Source of the DNA: Aminobacter sp. AP02
Lineage (GTDB): Bacteria > Pseudomonadota > Alphaproteobacteria > Rhizobiales > Rhizobiaceae
Reading direction: 5' to 3'
DNA: 64,000 bases
Assembly: GCF_003148805.1 (NCBI RefSeq)
Contig: NZ_QGGX01000005.1
Coordinates: 267,339-331,338 of the forward strand
Position 1 is the stretch's first letter, and every line of letters starts with the position of its first letter. This document shows, piece after piece, positions 17,499 to 26,252 of this stretch. The notes under the pieces were generated by a model. That model was given only the letters and a program-made list of their open reading frames with translations. It had not been told where the DNA came from and did no database searches. Both the position numbers and the translations under genes were made by a program.

Positions 17499-18448
17499 TG
17501 ATGTCGAATCGTCTTCCCATCATCGGCGTCTTCGCCGCAATCATCCTGTTTCTGATCTGGTCGTCGATCTTCGTGGTCAATGAACGCCAGCAGGCGATCG
17601 TGCTGCGCTTCGGTGAGATCGTCGACGTCAAGACCGATCCCGGCATCTACTTCAAGGCGCCGTTCTCGATGTTCGATGCCGACAACGTGCAGATCATCGA
17701 AGACCGCGTCATGCGGCTCGACCTCGACGATATCCGCGTCCAGGTCTCGGGTGGCAAGTTCTATGACGTCGATGCCTTCATCGCCTATCGCATCAACGAT
17801 GCGCGCAAGTTCCGACAGACCGTGTCGGGCAGCGTGGAACTGGCCGAACAGCGCCTGCGCACCCGTTTCGACGCGGCACTGCGCCGGGTCTACGGCGTGC
17901 GTGGCTTCGAAGCTGCGCTCTCCGAAGAGCGTGCTGCGATGATGCGCGAGGTTCGCGACCAGTTGCAGCCTGACGCGACATCGCTCGGCCTCGAGATCCA
18001 GGATGTCCGCATCCGCCGTACCGATCTCACCCAGGAAGTGTCGCAGCAGACCTTCGACCGCATGAAGGCCGAACGTCTGGCCGAGGCCGAAAGGCTGAGG
18101 GCGCGTGGCCGCGAAGCAGCACAGCGCATCCGCGCCCGTGCCGACCGCGAAGTGGTCGAGATCGTTGCCGAGGCGCAGAAGGAATCTGAAATCCTGCGCG
18201 GTGAAGGTGAAGCCCAGCGCTCCGCCGTATTCGCCGATGCGTTCAATCGCGATCCCGAGTTCTTCGACTTCTACCGGTCGATGAGCGCATACGGCACCGC
18301 GCTGAATGCAGATGGCACGACCATGGTGCTGTCGCCGGAATCGGAGTTCTTCCGCTACTTCCGCAGCCCGGATAGCGGCACGGCTCCAGCAGCCAAGGCA
18401 ACGCCGGCTCCTGCCGCCGGTGCTGCAGGCCCCGCCACCAGCAACTAA
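17495..18448 (+). CDS. hflC: HflC, SPFH-domain subunit of the FtsH modulator complex
   Basis: A 317-residue partner of HflK. An N-terminal signal anchor (PIIGVFAAIILFLIWSSIFVV) precedes the SPFH domain (NERQQAIVLRFGEIVDVKTD, PGIYFKAPF), coiled-coil repeats rich in Glu/Ala/Arg, and a flexible Ala/Pro-rich tail (PAAKATPAPAAG). It begins ATGATGATG across the hflK stop, so the exact initiating ATG of three possible ones is unclear. Confidence 0.96.
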   Translation: MMMSNRLPIIGVFAAIILFLIWSSIFVVNERQQAIVLRFGEIVDVKTDPGIYFKAPFSMFDADNVQIIEDRVMRLDLDDIRVQVSGGKFYDVDAFIAYRINDARKFRQTVSGSVELAEQRLRTRFDAALRRVYGVRGFEAALSEERAAMMREVRDQLQPDATSLGLEIQDVRIRRTDLTQEVSQQTFDRMKAERLAEAERLRARGREAAQRIRARADREVVEIVAEAQKESEILRGEGEAQRSAVFADAFNRDPEFFDFYRSMSAYGTALNADGTTMVLSPESEFFRYFRSPDSGTAPAAKATPAPAAGAAGPATSN

Positions 18449-18451
18449 GCA

Positions 18452-18637
18452 GTGCGGGACTTTATTGTCGCCATAGGCCTGGTCCTCGTTATCGAGGGCC
18501 TGGTCTATGGCGGCTTTCCTTCCGCCGCCAAGAAGATGGCGGCGCAGGCAGCCGAAATACCCGAAGCCGTGCTCAGGGTCGTGGGTCTCATCGCGATCGT
18601 CATCGGCGTCGGCATCGTGTGGCTCATCCGGGGATAA
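18452..18637 (+). CDS. DUF2065 family membrane protein
   Basis: A 61-residue protein with two membrane helices (FIVAIGLVLVIEGLVYGGF and VLRVVGLIAIVIGVGIVWLI) separated by a short loop. The length and the GLVLVIEGL and GGFP signature match DUF2065, regularly found after hflC. It starts with GTG only 3 bp after the hflC stop, so it belongs to the hflKC operon. The function is unknown; an accessory role to HflKC-FtsH is plausible from context only. Confidence 0.85.
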   Translation: MRDFIVAIGLVLVIEGLVYGGFPSAAKKMAAQAAEIPEAVLRVVGLIAIVIGVGIVWLIRG

Positions 18638-18761
18638 CGGATGAATTGCGCCGCACCGGTAGCAATGGCCGCAAACAGGCCTTATTTGTTTTCATCATGA
18701 CGCTTCGCGTTCGGACGGCCCGGCGCGATCAATGCCAAGACAGCCTCGGGAGGCTTCCCTG

Positions 18762-20282
18762 ATGATTTCCACGACCCTTTTGCGTACCATGCGAAAGGCC
18801 TCTCTGGCCGCCACGACAGCGCTGATGATCGGCGCTGTAGCTGCGCCGGCCTTCGTGGCACCGGCTTACGCGAACGGCCCTGAATCGGTCGCCGACCTAG
18901 CGGAGGGCCTGCTGGGCGCTGTCGTCAACATCTCGACGTCGCAGACGGTGAAGGGCGGGGTGGACGGGGAAGGCGGCGAAAAAGCGGTTCCGATGCCGCA
19001 GTTGCCGGAAGGCTCGCCGTTCCAGGATTTCTTCGACGAATTCTTCAAGAATCGCGAAGGCCAGGACAATGGCGACTCGCAGAAGGTGCAGTCGCTTGGT
19101 TCCGGCTTCGTCGTCGATGCCGAGCAGGGCATTGTGGTGACCAACAACCACGTCATTGCCGACGCCGACGAGATAGAGGTGAATTTCTCCGACGGTTCGA
19201 AACTCAAGGCCGAGCTGGTAGGTACCGACACCAAGACCGATATTGCCGTTCTCAAGATCGACCCCAAGGCCAAGAAGCTGACGGCGGTGAAGTTCGGCGA
19301 CTCCAACAAGATGCGCATCGGCGACTGGGTGATGGCGATCGGAAATCCGTTCGGCCTCGGCGGAACCGTGACGGTTGGCATCATTTCGGCGCGCAACCGC
19401 GACATCAATTCCGGCCCATATGACGACTTCATCCAGACCGATGCCGCAATCAACCGCGGTAATTCCGGCGGACCGTTGTTCAACATGGATGGCGAGGTCA
19501 TCGGGATCAACACGGCGATCATTTCGCCGTCGGGCGGTTCGATCGGCATCGGCTTTTCGATCCCTGCCGAGATCGCGTCTGGTGTGGTTGATCAGCTGAA
19601 GCAGTTCGGTGAGACCCGCCGCGGCTGGCTCGGCGTGCGCATCCAGCCGGTGACCGACGACATCGCCGAAAGCCTCGGTATGGCAACGGCCAAGGGAGCG
19701 CTGATTGCCGGCATCATCAAGGGCGGACCGGTCGACAAGGGCCAAATCCTGCCCGGTGACGTTGTGATCAAGTTCGACGGGAGGGACATCGTCGAGATGC
19801 GCGATCTGCCGCGCGTGGTCGCCGAAAGCCCGGTGGGCAAGGCCGTCGACGTGGTGATCGTGCGCAAGGGCGTCGAGCAGACCGTCAAGGTGACGCTCGG
19901 CAGGCTCGAGGACGGCGAGAAGCTGGCCGAAGGCGAACCCGCCAAGCCGGAAGAAGGTGCCGACAAGGGTGCCCAGGTTGCCGCGGCAAGCGTGCTCGGC
20001 ATGACGGTCGGCGAACTCAATGCCGACACCCGCGCCAAGTTTGGCATCGCCGCCGAGGTGTCGGGTGCGGTGGTGACAGCCGTCGCCAAGGATTCGGCCG
20101 CAGCGGAGCGGGGCATTGTCGCCGGTGAGGTGATCACCGAGATTGCCCAGGAATCGGTGTCGACTCCTAAAGAGGTGATGGATCGTATCGCCGCGCTCAA
20201 GGAACAGGGGCGCAAGAACGCATTGCTGATGCTCGCGTCCAAGACCGGAGAACTGCGGTTCGTGACGATCCGCATGGACTGA
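18762..20282 (+). CDS. Do-family periplasmic serine protease (DegP/MucD type)
   Basis: A 506-residue protein with a signal peptide (cleavage near APAYANGP). The trypsin-like domain holds the catalytic triad H130 (TNNHVIADADE), D160 (TKTDIAVLKID) and S235 (NRGNSGGPLF). Two PDZ domains follow (RRGWLGVRIQPV, ~290 onward, and VLGMTVGELN to the end). It degrades misfolded envelope proteins. An earlier in-frame ATG at 18732 would add ten residues. Position next to hflKC is conserved in related genomes, joining two envelope quality-control systems. Confidence 0.94.
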   Translation: MISTTLLRTMRKASLAATTALMIGAVAAPAFVAPAYANGPESVADLAEGLLGAVVNISTSQTVKGGVDGEGGEKAVPMPQLPEGSPFQDFFDEFFKNREGQDNGDSQKVQSLGSGFVVDAEQGIVVTNNHVIADADEIEVNFSDGSKLKAELVGTDTKTDIAVLKIDPKAKKLTAVKFGDSNKMRIGDWVMAIGNPFGLGGTVTVGIISARNRDINSGPYDDFIQTDAAINRGNSGGPLFNMDGEVIGINTAIISPSGGSIGIGFSIPAEIASGVVDQLKQFGETRRGWLGVRIQPVTDDIAESLGMATAKGALIAGIIKGGPVDKGQILPGDVVIKFDGRDIVEMRDLPRVVAESPVGKAVDVVIVRKGVEQTVKVTLGRLEDGEKLAEGEPAKPEEGADKGAQVAAASVLGMTVGELNADTRAKFGIAAEVSGAVVTAVAKDSAAAERGIVAGEVITEIAQESVSTPKEVMDRIAALKEQGRKNALLMLASKTGELRFVTIRMD

Positions 20283-20316
20283 GTCCGGAAATCCCGGCAA
20301 GTCTCTGAGGTAAAAG

Positions 20317-20350
20317 AAAAAAGGCGGCTAGGTAGCCGCCTTTTTTCTTT
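20317..20350. terminator. bidirectional intrinsic terminator
   Basis: GGCGGCTA-GG-TAGCCGCC (20323-20340) is flanked by an A-run on the left and TTTTTTCTTT on the right, so it can end transcription from the protease gene on the plus strand and from the GNAT gene on the minus strand. The GNAT stop codon (20330-20328) lies inside the stem. Confidence 0.85.
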
Positions 20351-20903
20351 GCTGCCATTCGGCTTGTGATAGCCGGTAATATACGTGGCGCTTGAGCTCC
20401 GGCTGAGTGTCCGGCACCCGCGGATGGTCGAAGTCGCGCGACGGATCGTGACGCATGGCCAGGCGCTTCATGACGGCGGTGGAGCGGTGGTTGTTCCAAA
20501 CCGCGAAGGAGACGACCTCGCCAAGCTTCAGCGTCTCGAAGCAATAGGTGAGCCACGCTTCCGAGGCTTCGGTGACGTAGCCCTTGCCCCAGAATTCGGG
20601 CGCGAGCCGCCAGCCGATCTCCATTGTGCCTTTGGGGATGAATGGCGCGAGATCGGTAGGGTTGATGCCGACAAAGCCAATGCATTCACCTGTGGCGGCA
20701 ATCTCGGCCGCGGTGAAGCCATAGCCGTCGCGGTCGATGTTGCCGCGGAGCCTGTCGAACAGTTCGTCGCTCTCCGCCCGGCTGCGGAGTATGCCGAAGA
20801 ACTCCATCACCTGCTTGTCCGAATTGATGCGGTGGAAGAGCGCGCGGTCGCGCTCTTCCCAGTTGCGCAGGGTCAGGCGAGCGGTGCGGATCGGTTCCAT
20901 CAT
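20328..20903 (-). CDS. GNAT acetyltransferase, RimJ/RimL-like
   Basis: A 191-residue protein, MMEPIRTARLTLRNWEERDR. The RTARLTLR opening, MEIGWRLAPEFWGKGYVTEAS (acetyl-CoA-binding region) and the SFAVWNNHRSTAVMKRLAMR segment place it in the RimJ-type N-acetyltransferases that modify protein N-termini or small amines. The start overlaps the serB stop (ATGATG), and the last codons AAA-AAG-GCG-GCT-ACC-TAG form part of the terminator stem. The substrate is unknown. Confidence 0.85.
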   Translation of the reverse strand: MMEPIRTARLTLRNWEERDRALFHRINSDKQVMEFFGILRSRAESDELFDRLRGNIDRDGYGFTAAEIAATGECIGFVGINPTDLAPFIPKGTMEIGWRLAPEFWGKGYVTEASEAWLTYCFETLKLGEVVSFAVWNNHRSTAVMKRLAMRHDPSRDFDHPRVPDTQPELKRHVYYRLSQAEWQQRKKAAT

Positions 20904-21784
20904 ACAAACTCGTCGCGGCTGTAGCCCTGGAGGTAAAGCAGGGCGGTCAGGTCTGAATTGTCGATGCGGATCTTCGCCTGGGCAGCCACCGACGACTTGG
21001 CGTGAAGCGCAACGCCCGAGCCGGCGAGGCGGATCATGTCGAGGTCGTTGGCGCCATCGCCCACCGCTATGGCATCGGCAGGGGTGAGGCCGAGGCGGGC
21101 GGAAATCTGGTTCAGCGCATCGGCCTTGGCGGCGCGGCCGAGGATCGGCTCCGAGACCTTGCCGGTGAGGCGACCGTCGGCTTCTATCAGGTGGTTCGCG
21201 CGGTTTTCATCGAAACCGAGCATCTTGGCGATGCGTGAGGTGAAGACGTCGAAGCCGCCGGAGACCAGTGCCGTGTAGGCGCCATGCGCCTTCATCGTGG
21301 CGACCAGCGTCTTGCCGCCGGAGGCTAGGGTCAAGCGGTTGTCGATGATCCGGTCGATGACCGCAGCGTCGAGACCGGCAAGCAAGGCAACGCGCTCGCG
21401 CAAGGCCGGTTCGAAGGCGATCTCGCCATTCATCGAACGTGCCGTGATGTCGGCGACGCGATCCTTGACGCCGATCTCGTCGGCAAGTTCGTCGATGCAT
21501 TCCTGGTCGATCATGGTCGAATCCATGTCGGCGATCAGGATCTTTTTCCTACGGTCGGCGTTATCCTGAACGACGAAATCGATAGCTTCGCCGCCAAGGG
21601 CGGCCGCGAGCGCCCCTTGGGCATCGTCGGCGGAAAGTGTGGCGGGCAAGGCGATGTCGCAGGCGACTGCTTCGCCCAGCCAGACAATGCCGCTTGCACC
21701 GAGGGCGCGAGAGGCCTTATCGGCAAGGGACGGAGCCAGCAGTGCGCGGGCCGGATGGGAAATCAGCGTGGCGATCAGCGGCAT
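20900..21784 (-). CDS. serB: phosphoserine phosphatase
   Basis: A 294-residue HAD-family enzyme making L-serine from O-phosphoserine. The N-terminal ~75 residues are a degenerate ACT-like region. The catalytic motif DMDSTMI places the nucleophile D86 and acid D88. LVSGGFDVFTSRIAKMLGF is motif II with its surroundings, and AVGDGANDLDMIRLAG is motif IV. The frame runs 41 codons further upstream into miaA; MPLIATLISHPA is the family start. It is divergent from and slightly overlaps miaA. Confidence 0.95.
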   Translation of the reverse strand: MPLIATLISHPARALLAPSLADKASRALGASGIVWLGEAVACDIALPATLSADDAQGALAAALGGEAIDFVVQDNADRRKKILIADMDSTMIDQECIDELADEIGVKDRVADITARSMNGEIAFEPALRERVALLAGLDAAVIDRIIDNRLTLASGGKTLVATMKAHGAYTALVSGGFDVFTSRIAKMLGFDENRANHLIEADGRLTGKVSEPILGRAAKADALNQISARLGLTPADAIAVGDGANDLDMIRLAGSGVALHAKSSVAAQAKIRIDNSDLTALLYLQGYSRDEFV

Positions 21785-22721
21785 CGAAAATTCCGGAAAA
21801 GGCGAGGGGCGCATCAAGAATGCGACCCTGATAGCCGGGCCGACCGCCAGCGGCAAGTCGGCGCTGGCGCTGCGCCTGGCCGAACGTGACGGCGGGGTGA
21901 TCGTCAACGCCGATTCGATGCAGGTCTACAGCGTGCTCAACGTTCTGACCGCACGGCCGGGTACTGACGATTTGGCGCGCGTTCGCCACTTCCTCTACGG
22001 CCACGTGTCGCCGGCGACGGCCTATTCCACCGGCAGCTGGCTGCGAGACGTCGCCGTGGCGGCCGACAGCGGGCTGTTCGTGGAAAAACCGCCGATCTTC
22101 GTCGGGGGCACCGGGCTCTATTTCCGGGCGCTGGCCGAAGGCATCTCTGAAATGCCAGACATTCCCACCGAAATCCGCGACCGCTGGCGCTGGCGGCTCA
22201 ACGAGGAGGGGGCGCCCAGGCTGCACCGGCTGCTGATGAACGTGGACAGCGCTGTTGCCATGCGCCTCAAGGCCAGCGACGGCCAGCGCATCGTGCGCGC
22301 ATTGGAAGTGCTGGAGGCCTCGGGCCGTTCGATCCTGAAATGGCAAGCCGACAAGGGACACCCGATGATCGATCTCGCCACGGCGCGTTTCATTGTCATC
22401 GAGCCGGAACGCGAGTTGCTGATCACGCGGATAGATGCCCGTTTCGACAAGATGATCGAGCTTGGCGCCCTTGATGAAGTGAAGGCGATCACCGCCATGC
22501 GGCTGGCGCCGGAACTTCCCGCAATGAAGGCGATCGGCGTGCGCGAGCTGGCAAGCGCAATGGCCGGGGAGCAGAGCTTCGACATGGCAATCGAGCGGGC
22601 CAAGATTGCGACTCGCCAATATGCCAAGCGGCAATCGACCTGGTTCCGCAACCAGTTCGGGCCGGAATGGCGTCGCATCGGCGGCGAGGCTGGTAGGGAC
22701 CCTGGCGCGGCTGATGCATAG
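21768..22721 (+). CDS. miaA: tRNA dimethylallyltransferase
   Basis: A 317-residue enzyme adding a dimethylallyl group to A37 of tRNAs that read UNN codons. Motifs are the P-loop GPTASGKSAL, VIVNADSMQVYS (catalytic Asp), RHFLYGHV, FVGGTGLYFRAL and RYAKRQSTWFRNQ-type end (RQYAKRQSTWFRNQ). No ATG is close to the P-loop; the GTG at 21768 is the nearest start and gives a normal length, but it overlaps the divergent serB start by 17 bp. The frame is open to 21639, so the N-terminus is uncertain. Confidence 0.93.
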   Translation: MAISGIENSGKGEGRIKNATLIAGPTASGKSALALRLAERDGGVIVNADSMQVYSVLNVLTARPGTDDLARVRHFLYGHVSPATAYSTGSWLRDVAVAADSGLFVEKPPIFVGGTGLYFRALAEGISEMPDIPTEIRDRWRWRLNEEGAPRLHRLLMNVDSAVAMRLKASDGQRIVRALEVLEASGRSILKWQADKGHPMIDLATARFIVIEPERELLITRIDARFDKMIELGALDEVKAITAMRLAPELPAMKAIGVRELASAMAGEQSFDMAIERAKIATRQYAKRQSTWFRNQFGPEWRRIGGEAGRDPGAADA

Positions 22722-22795
22722 GAAACGCTGCTAGGGATTAACCCTCCGTAAGGCGTGGCATGGCATAAAGCCCATAGGGGTTCATCAGGGGTGTC

Positions 22796-23587
22796 ATGCG
22801 CTTTCACCGGGCTGAAGCCGCATTTTTCGTCTTTATCGCGCTGATTTTGACTGCGGCGCTGGCGATTTTCTATGCCTGGAGCCTGGTCGAAGGTCCAGCT
22901 GACGCGCTCTACATGCCCGGGCGGGTCGAGAGCATAGCGGTTCTCCAGAAATTGTTGCTCGTCACTGCCGTCATGTTGACCGGCACGCTTCTGTTTGGAA
23001 TGTTCTTCATCTTTCCCCAGATACGTACGCAGGTGAAGGAAGGCGGCAAGCTGCGCGAGATGACGGCTTCTCTCAGCGCGCGTTCGCGCAATCTTGAACA
23101 GGCAGCCCTTACCGACGGGCTGACCGGGATGCAGAACCGGCGCTATTTCGACGATGCCCTGAAGGAATATCTGCAGGAATTCCGTCGCATCGATAGGCCG
23201 GTCGGCTTGATGATCCTCGACCTCGATCATTTCAAGCAGGTCAACGATACCTACGGTCACGATGCCGGAGACGAGGTGTTGCGATCGGTGGCCAAATGCC
23301 TGAAGAGCATGACCAGATATCACGACGTGGTAGCACGGCTCGGCGGTGAGGAATTCGCCATCGTCGTGCCCAACATGGACATCGAACTGTTGCATCGTGT
23401 TGCCGACAGGATGCGCAAGGCGATTGCCTCGCTGTCCATCGAGACGAGCGGCACCCAACTCAACGTCACCTCAAGCGTTGGTCTTGCCTTGTGGGACAAG
23501 GAAGAAACCGCCGAAGAGTTCTACCGCCGGGCCGACAAGCAACTCTATGAAGCCAAGCGGCAGGGCCGCAATCGAGTTTGCGCCTGA
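22796..23587 (+). CDS. membrane diguanylate cyclase (GGDEF)
   Basis: A 263-residue protein with two membrane helices (residues ~8-30 and ~52-74), a short linker helix and a GGDEF domain. DGLTGMQNRRYFDD, LDLDHFKQVNDTYGHDAGD and the active-site GGEEF at 183-187 are intact. RYHD at 174-177, five residues upstream, fits the RxxD inhibitory I-site. The short periplasmic loop suggests an oligomerisation or membrane-sensing rather than ligand-sensing input. It is the second predicted c-di-GMP synthase in the window; a PilZ receptor gene is at 42.9 kb. Confidence 0.9.
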   Translation: MRFHRAEAAFFVFIALILTAALAIFYAWSLVEGPADALYMPGRVESIAVLQKLLLVTAVMLTGTLLFGMFFIFPQIRTQVKEGGKLREMTASLSARSRNLEQAALTDGLTGMQNRRYFDDALKEYLQEFRRIDRPVGLMILDLDHFKQVNDTYGHDAGDEVLRSVAKCLKSMTRYHDVVARLGGEEFAIVVPNMDIELLHRVADRMRKAIASLSIETSGTQLNVTSSVGLALWDKEETAEEFYRRADKQLYEAKRQGRNRVCA

Positions 23588-23895
23588 CAGCCATCTCTGA
23601 ATTCGTGGTGCCGCCCGTCTGAGTCGATTCAGCGCGCCCTGCAGACGCCTTTGCTCGTCGATCCGGTCAGATTGCGGACATAGCTGGACGTTTTCCACAG
23701 CCGAAAATCTGCCTGCGGCCCGGGAACGCCCGGCGCGGGCTTGGGCCTTTCAACGCTGGAATTCCTACCGTTGCAGCCCGGCAACTAGGTTTGAAAACCG
23801 TCGGAGGCGGGTTGCTAGGCACGCACGAAAGGCGATTTACGTTTTGTTCACCATCGCCTACACCCGCGATTCACCTCGCAAGGACCTGCCCCTCC
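23588..23895. other. intergenic region upstream of minC
   Basis: 308 bp between the diguanylate cyclase and the minC GTG. No ORF, RNA gene or convincing stem-loop was seen. It should contain the min operon promoter, but no clear -35/-10 pair could be picked. Confidence 0.4.
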
Positions 23896-24603
23896 GTGAA
23901 CAGCGTTGCCGCCGACCCCAAGAAGTCCATACGCTTTCGCGCGCGCTCATTCGTCGCCTTCGCGCTTGTGCCGGAAGCCCCCCTGGATGAGTGGCTGCGC
24001 AGCCTGGATGGCTGGGTCGAGAACTCGCCGGGGTTCTTCGCAGGCCGGCCCGTCGTACTCGACCTGAACGTCCTCAAGCCGGAACCGGGTGAAGTTGCAG
24101 ACCTGGTGTCGCAACTTACCGAGCGTGGCATTCGAATCTACGCTATCGAAAACAAAGCTGTCGATGCCATGGGTCCTGACCTGCCACCGCTGCTCATAGG
24201 CGCCAGGGAAGCGGTTATCGAAGAAGCGCCGGTTGAGCCTGCTTCGCCGCCCGAGCCTGAAGAGCCGCTGCCATCCACCACACTGATCGTGGAAGCGCCA
24301 ATCCGCTCGGGCCAGTCGATCTTTCACCCCGACGGCGATGTGATCGTGCTTGGCTCGGCCGGCTCCGGTTCCGAAATCATGGCGGGCGGGTCCATCCACG
24401 TCTACGGCGCCTTGCGCGGACGCGCCTTCGCCGGTGCTTGGGGAAACCGCAAGGCACGTATCTTCTGCCGGAAGAACGAAGCTGAACTTCTGGCCGTAGA
24501 CGGCTGGTATCGCACAGCGGAAGACATGGAATCATCCTCGCGTGGCATGCCGATACAGGCCTTCCTGGACGAAGGCGGTGTCGTGGTCGCGGCTCTCACC
24601 TGA
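23896..24603 (+). CDS. minC: septum site-determining protein MinC
   Basis: A 235-residue inhibitor of FtsZ assembly, recruited to the poles by MinD. The N-terminal domain (SIRFRARSFVAFALVPEAPLDEWL) is followed by an acidic Pro/Glu linker (EEAPVEPASPPEPEEPLPS). The C-terminal beta-helix domain includes SGQSIFHPDGDVIVLGSAGSGSEIMAGGSIHVYGALRGRAFAG (in parts), the conserved MinC_C signature. The GTG start is chosen because the frame upstream (to 23791) has non-coding character. It leads the minCDE operon. Confidence 0.93.
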   Translation: MNSVAADPKKSIRFRARSFVAFALVPEAPLDEWLRSLDGWVENSPGFFAGRPVVLDLNVLKPEPGEVADLVSQLTERGIRIYAIENKAVDAMGPDLPPLLIGAREAVIEEAPVEPASPPEPEEPLPSTTLIVEAPIRSGQSIFHPDGDVIVLGSAGSGSEIMAGGSIHVYGALRGRAFAGAWGNRKARIFCRKNEAELLAVDGWYRTAEDMESSSRGMPIQAFLDEGGVVVAALT

Positions 24604-24622
24604 CAAGATTGGAGATTGGAAC

Positions 24623-25438
24623 ATGGCCAAGGTAGTGGTCGTCACATCTGGCAAGGGAGGCGTCGGGAAAACAACCTCGACTGCCGCGCTTGGAGCAGCC
24701 CTGGCCCAGAGCGGCAAGAGGGTCGCTCTCATCGACTTCGACGTTGGCCTGCGCAATCTCGATCTGGTCATGGGCGCCGAGCGGCGCGTTGTGTTCGATC
24801 TCGTCAATGTGACGCAAGGGGTGGCCAAGCTTTCGCAGGCTCTGATCCGCGACAAGCGGCTGGAGTCCCTTTTCCTGCTGCCCGCGTCGCAAACGCGTGA
24901 CAAGGACGCTCTGACCGAGGAGGGCGTGGCCAGTGTGATCGCCAGGTTGCGCGAAAAATTCGACTATGTGCTGTGCGACAGTCCAGCTGGCATCGAGCGC
25001 GGCGCGCAGCTTGCCATGCGCTTTGCCGATGAGGCGGTGATCGTCACCAATCCTGAGGTGAGCTCGGTTCGCGACTCCGACCGTATCATCGGTTTGCTCG
25101 ACTCCAAGACATTGAAGGCCGAGCAGGGCGAGAGCGTCACCAAGCACATTCTCGTCACCCGCTATGATGCGGCGCGCGCCTCGCGTGGCGAGATGCTCAG
25201 CATCGACGACGTTCTGGAGATCCTGTCCACGCCGCTGCTCGGGATCATTCCGGAGAGCCAGGGGGTTCTGCGCGCGTCCAACGTCGGCTCGCCGGTGACG
25301 CTCAACGAGCCCACGAATGCAGCCGCCCGCGCTTATGTCGACGCGGCGAGACGATTGCAGGGCGAAGATGTGCCCGTGGTTCTGCCGGTCGAAAAGCGAG
25401 GCTTGCTCAACCGGCTTCTGGGAAGGAGAGTGGCATGA
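24623..25438 (+). CDS. minD: septum site-determining ATPase MinD
   Basis: A 271-residue ParA-type ATPase that places MinC on the membrane. The deviant Walker A motif [10 protein letters not shown] (signature K11, P-loop K16), [13 protein letters not shown] and [11 protein letters not shown] are intact. The C-terminal [13 protein letters not shown] is the amphipathic membrane-targeting helix. GGAGATT lies upstream of the ATG at 24623. It follows minC by 19 bp and overlaps minE by 4 bp. Confidence 0.97.
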   Translation: MAKVVVVTSGKGGVGKTTSTAALGAALAQSGKRVALIDFDVGLRNLDLVMGAERRVVFDLVNVTQGVAKLSQALIRDKRLESLFLLPASQTRDKDALTEEGVASVIARLREKFDYVLCDSPAGIERGAQLAMRFADEAVIVTNPEVSSVRDSDRIIGLLDSKTLKAEQGESVTKHILVTRYDAARASRGEMLSIDDVLEILSTPLLGIIPESQGVLRASNVGSPVTLNEPTNAAARAYVDAARRLQGEDVPVVLPVEKRGLLNRLLGRRVA

Positions 25439-25698
25439 GCCTGTTCGACCTTTTCAAACGTCGCCGCAGTGCACCGGTGGCGCGCGAGCGCCTGCAAGTC
25501 CTGCTGGCCTACGAGCGCAAGAACCGCAACCAGCCCGATCTCGTTGCCGTGTTGCGCGAGGAGATCATGGCGGTGATTGCCAAGCACGTTCAGGTCAGCC
25601 AGGAGGATGTGCGCATCACCATGGATCGCGGTGATACGACGTCGACGCTCGAGATCGACATCCACATTCCAAACGCAAGCGGTGCGGCCGCGCTGTAG
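25435..25698 (+). CDS. minE: cell division topological specificity factor MinE
   Basis: An 87-residue protein. The N-terminal [11 protein letters not shown] helix binds membrane, and [15 protein letters not shown] is the MinD-binding segment. The C-terminal topological-specificity domain ends IDIHIPNAS. It stimulates MinD ATPase and drives MinCD oscillation or polar release. It is coupled to minD through an ATGA overlap. Confidence 0.96.
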   Translation: MSLFDLFKRRRSAPVARERLQVLLAYERKNRNQPDLVAVLREEIMAVIAKHVQVSQEDVRITMDRGDTTSTLEIDIHIPNASGAAAL

Positions 25699-25901
25699 CA
25701 GGCAGCGCTACGGCACATGCTGAAAGTCATCGGCGCCACGGCCACACACGGCCATGGCGGCCGGTGACCGGCACTGTCGCGACTGAGCCAAAAGTACCGG
25801 CGCGCGCAAACTTGCCGCTGGACGTCCTTCTCCAACGCAGCAACACTGGGCTAGGCCACCGCCACCGCGCGGCGGCGATTGCAGTGCGGAGGAGGAATGC
25901 G

Positions 25902-26213
25902 ATGGATGATCCTGAGCGGTGGCGGCACATGGCGAGCGCGCCAAAGGATGGCAGCCGAATCCTTGTTACCGTGCGGCCATCGGAGCAGGGGCCAGCGGAA
26001 GTCGACGTGGCCTATTGGGCAAGGCCCGACACGGCCGGCATCGAAGGCTGGCGTGCCGCGGATTCCTATCCGGGTTGCGTGATCGGATATGCCGAGCCGG
26101 AATTGAAATGCTGGATGCCGCTGCCGAAGGCCAATCTGAGCAAGAATTCAGCTGCGATGCCTACTCCTTGGGAAGGCGAGGACGAGCAGCAATTGGACGG
26201 TTCGGGCATCTGA
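25902..26213 (+). CDS. conserved small protein of unknown function (DUF551-like)
   Basis: A 103-residue protein, MDDPERWRHMASAPKDGSRILV. The W-x-x-M-x-x-APKDG-x-RIL opening and the late ELKCWMPLP follow the pattern of DUF551-like small proteins common in alphaproteobacterial genomes and phages. The ATG is preceded by GGAGGA. An in-frame extension upstream to 25764 is open but poor in coding character. No function is known. Confidence 0.7.
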   Translation: MDDPERWRHMASAPKDGSRILVTVRPSEQGPAEVDVAYWARPDTAGIEGWRAADSYPGCVIGYAEPELKCWMPLPKANLSKNSAAMPTPWEGEDEQQLDGSGI

Positions 26214-26252
26214 CAGTCAGAAGCGGGCCCGGCCGTCGTAGCTCGTTTCAGG

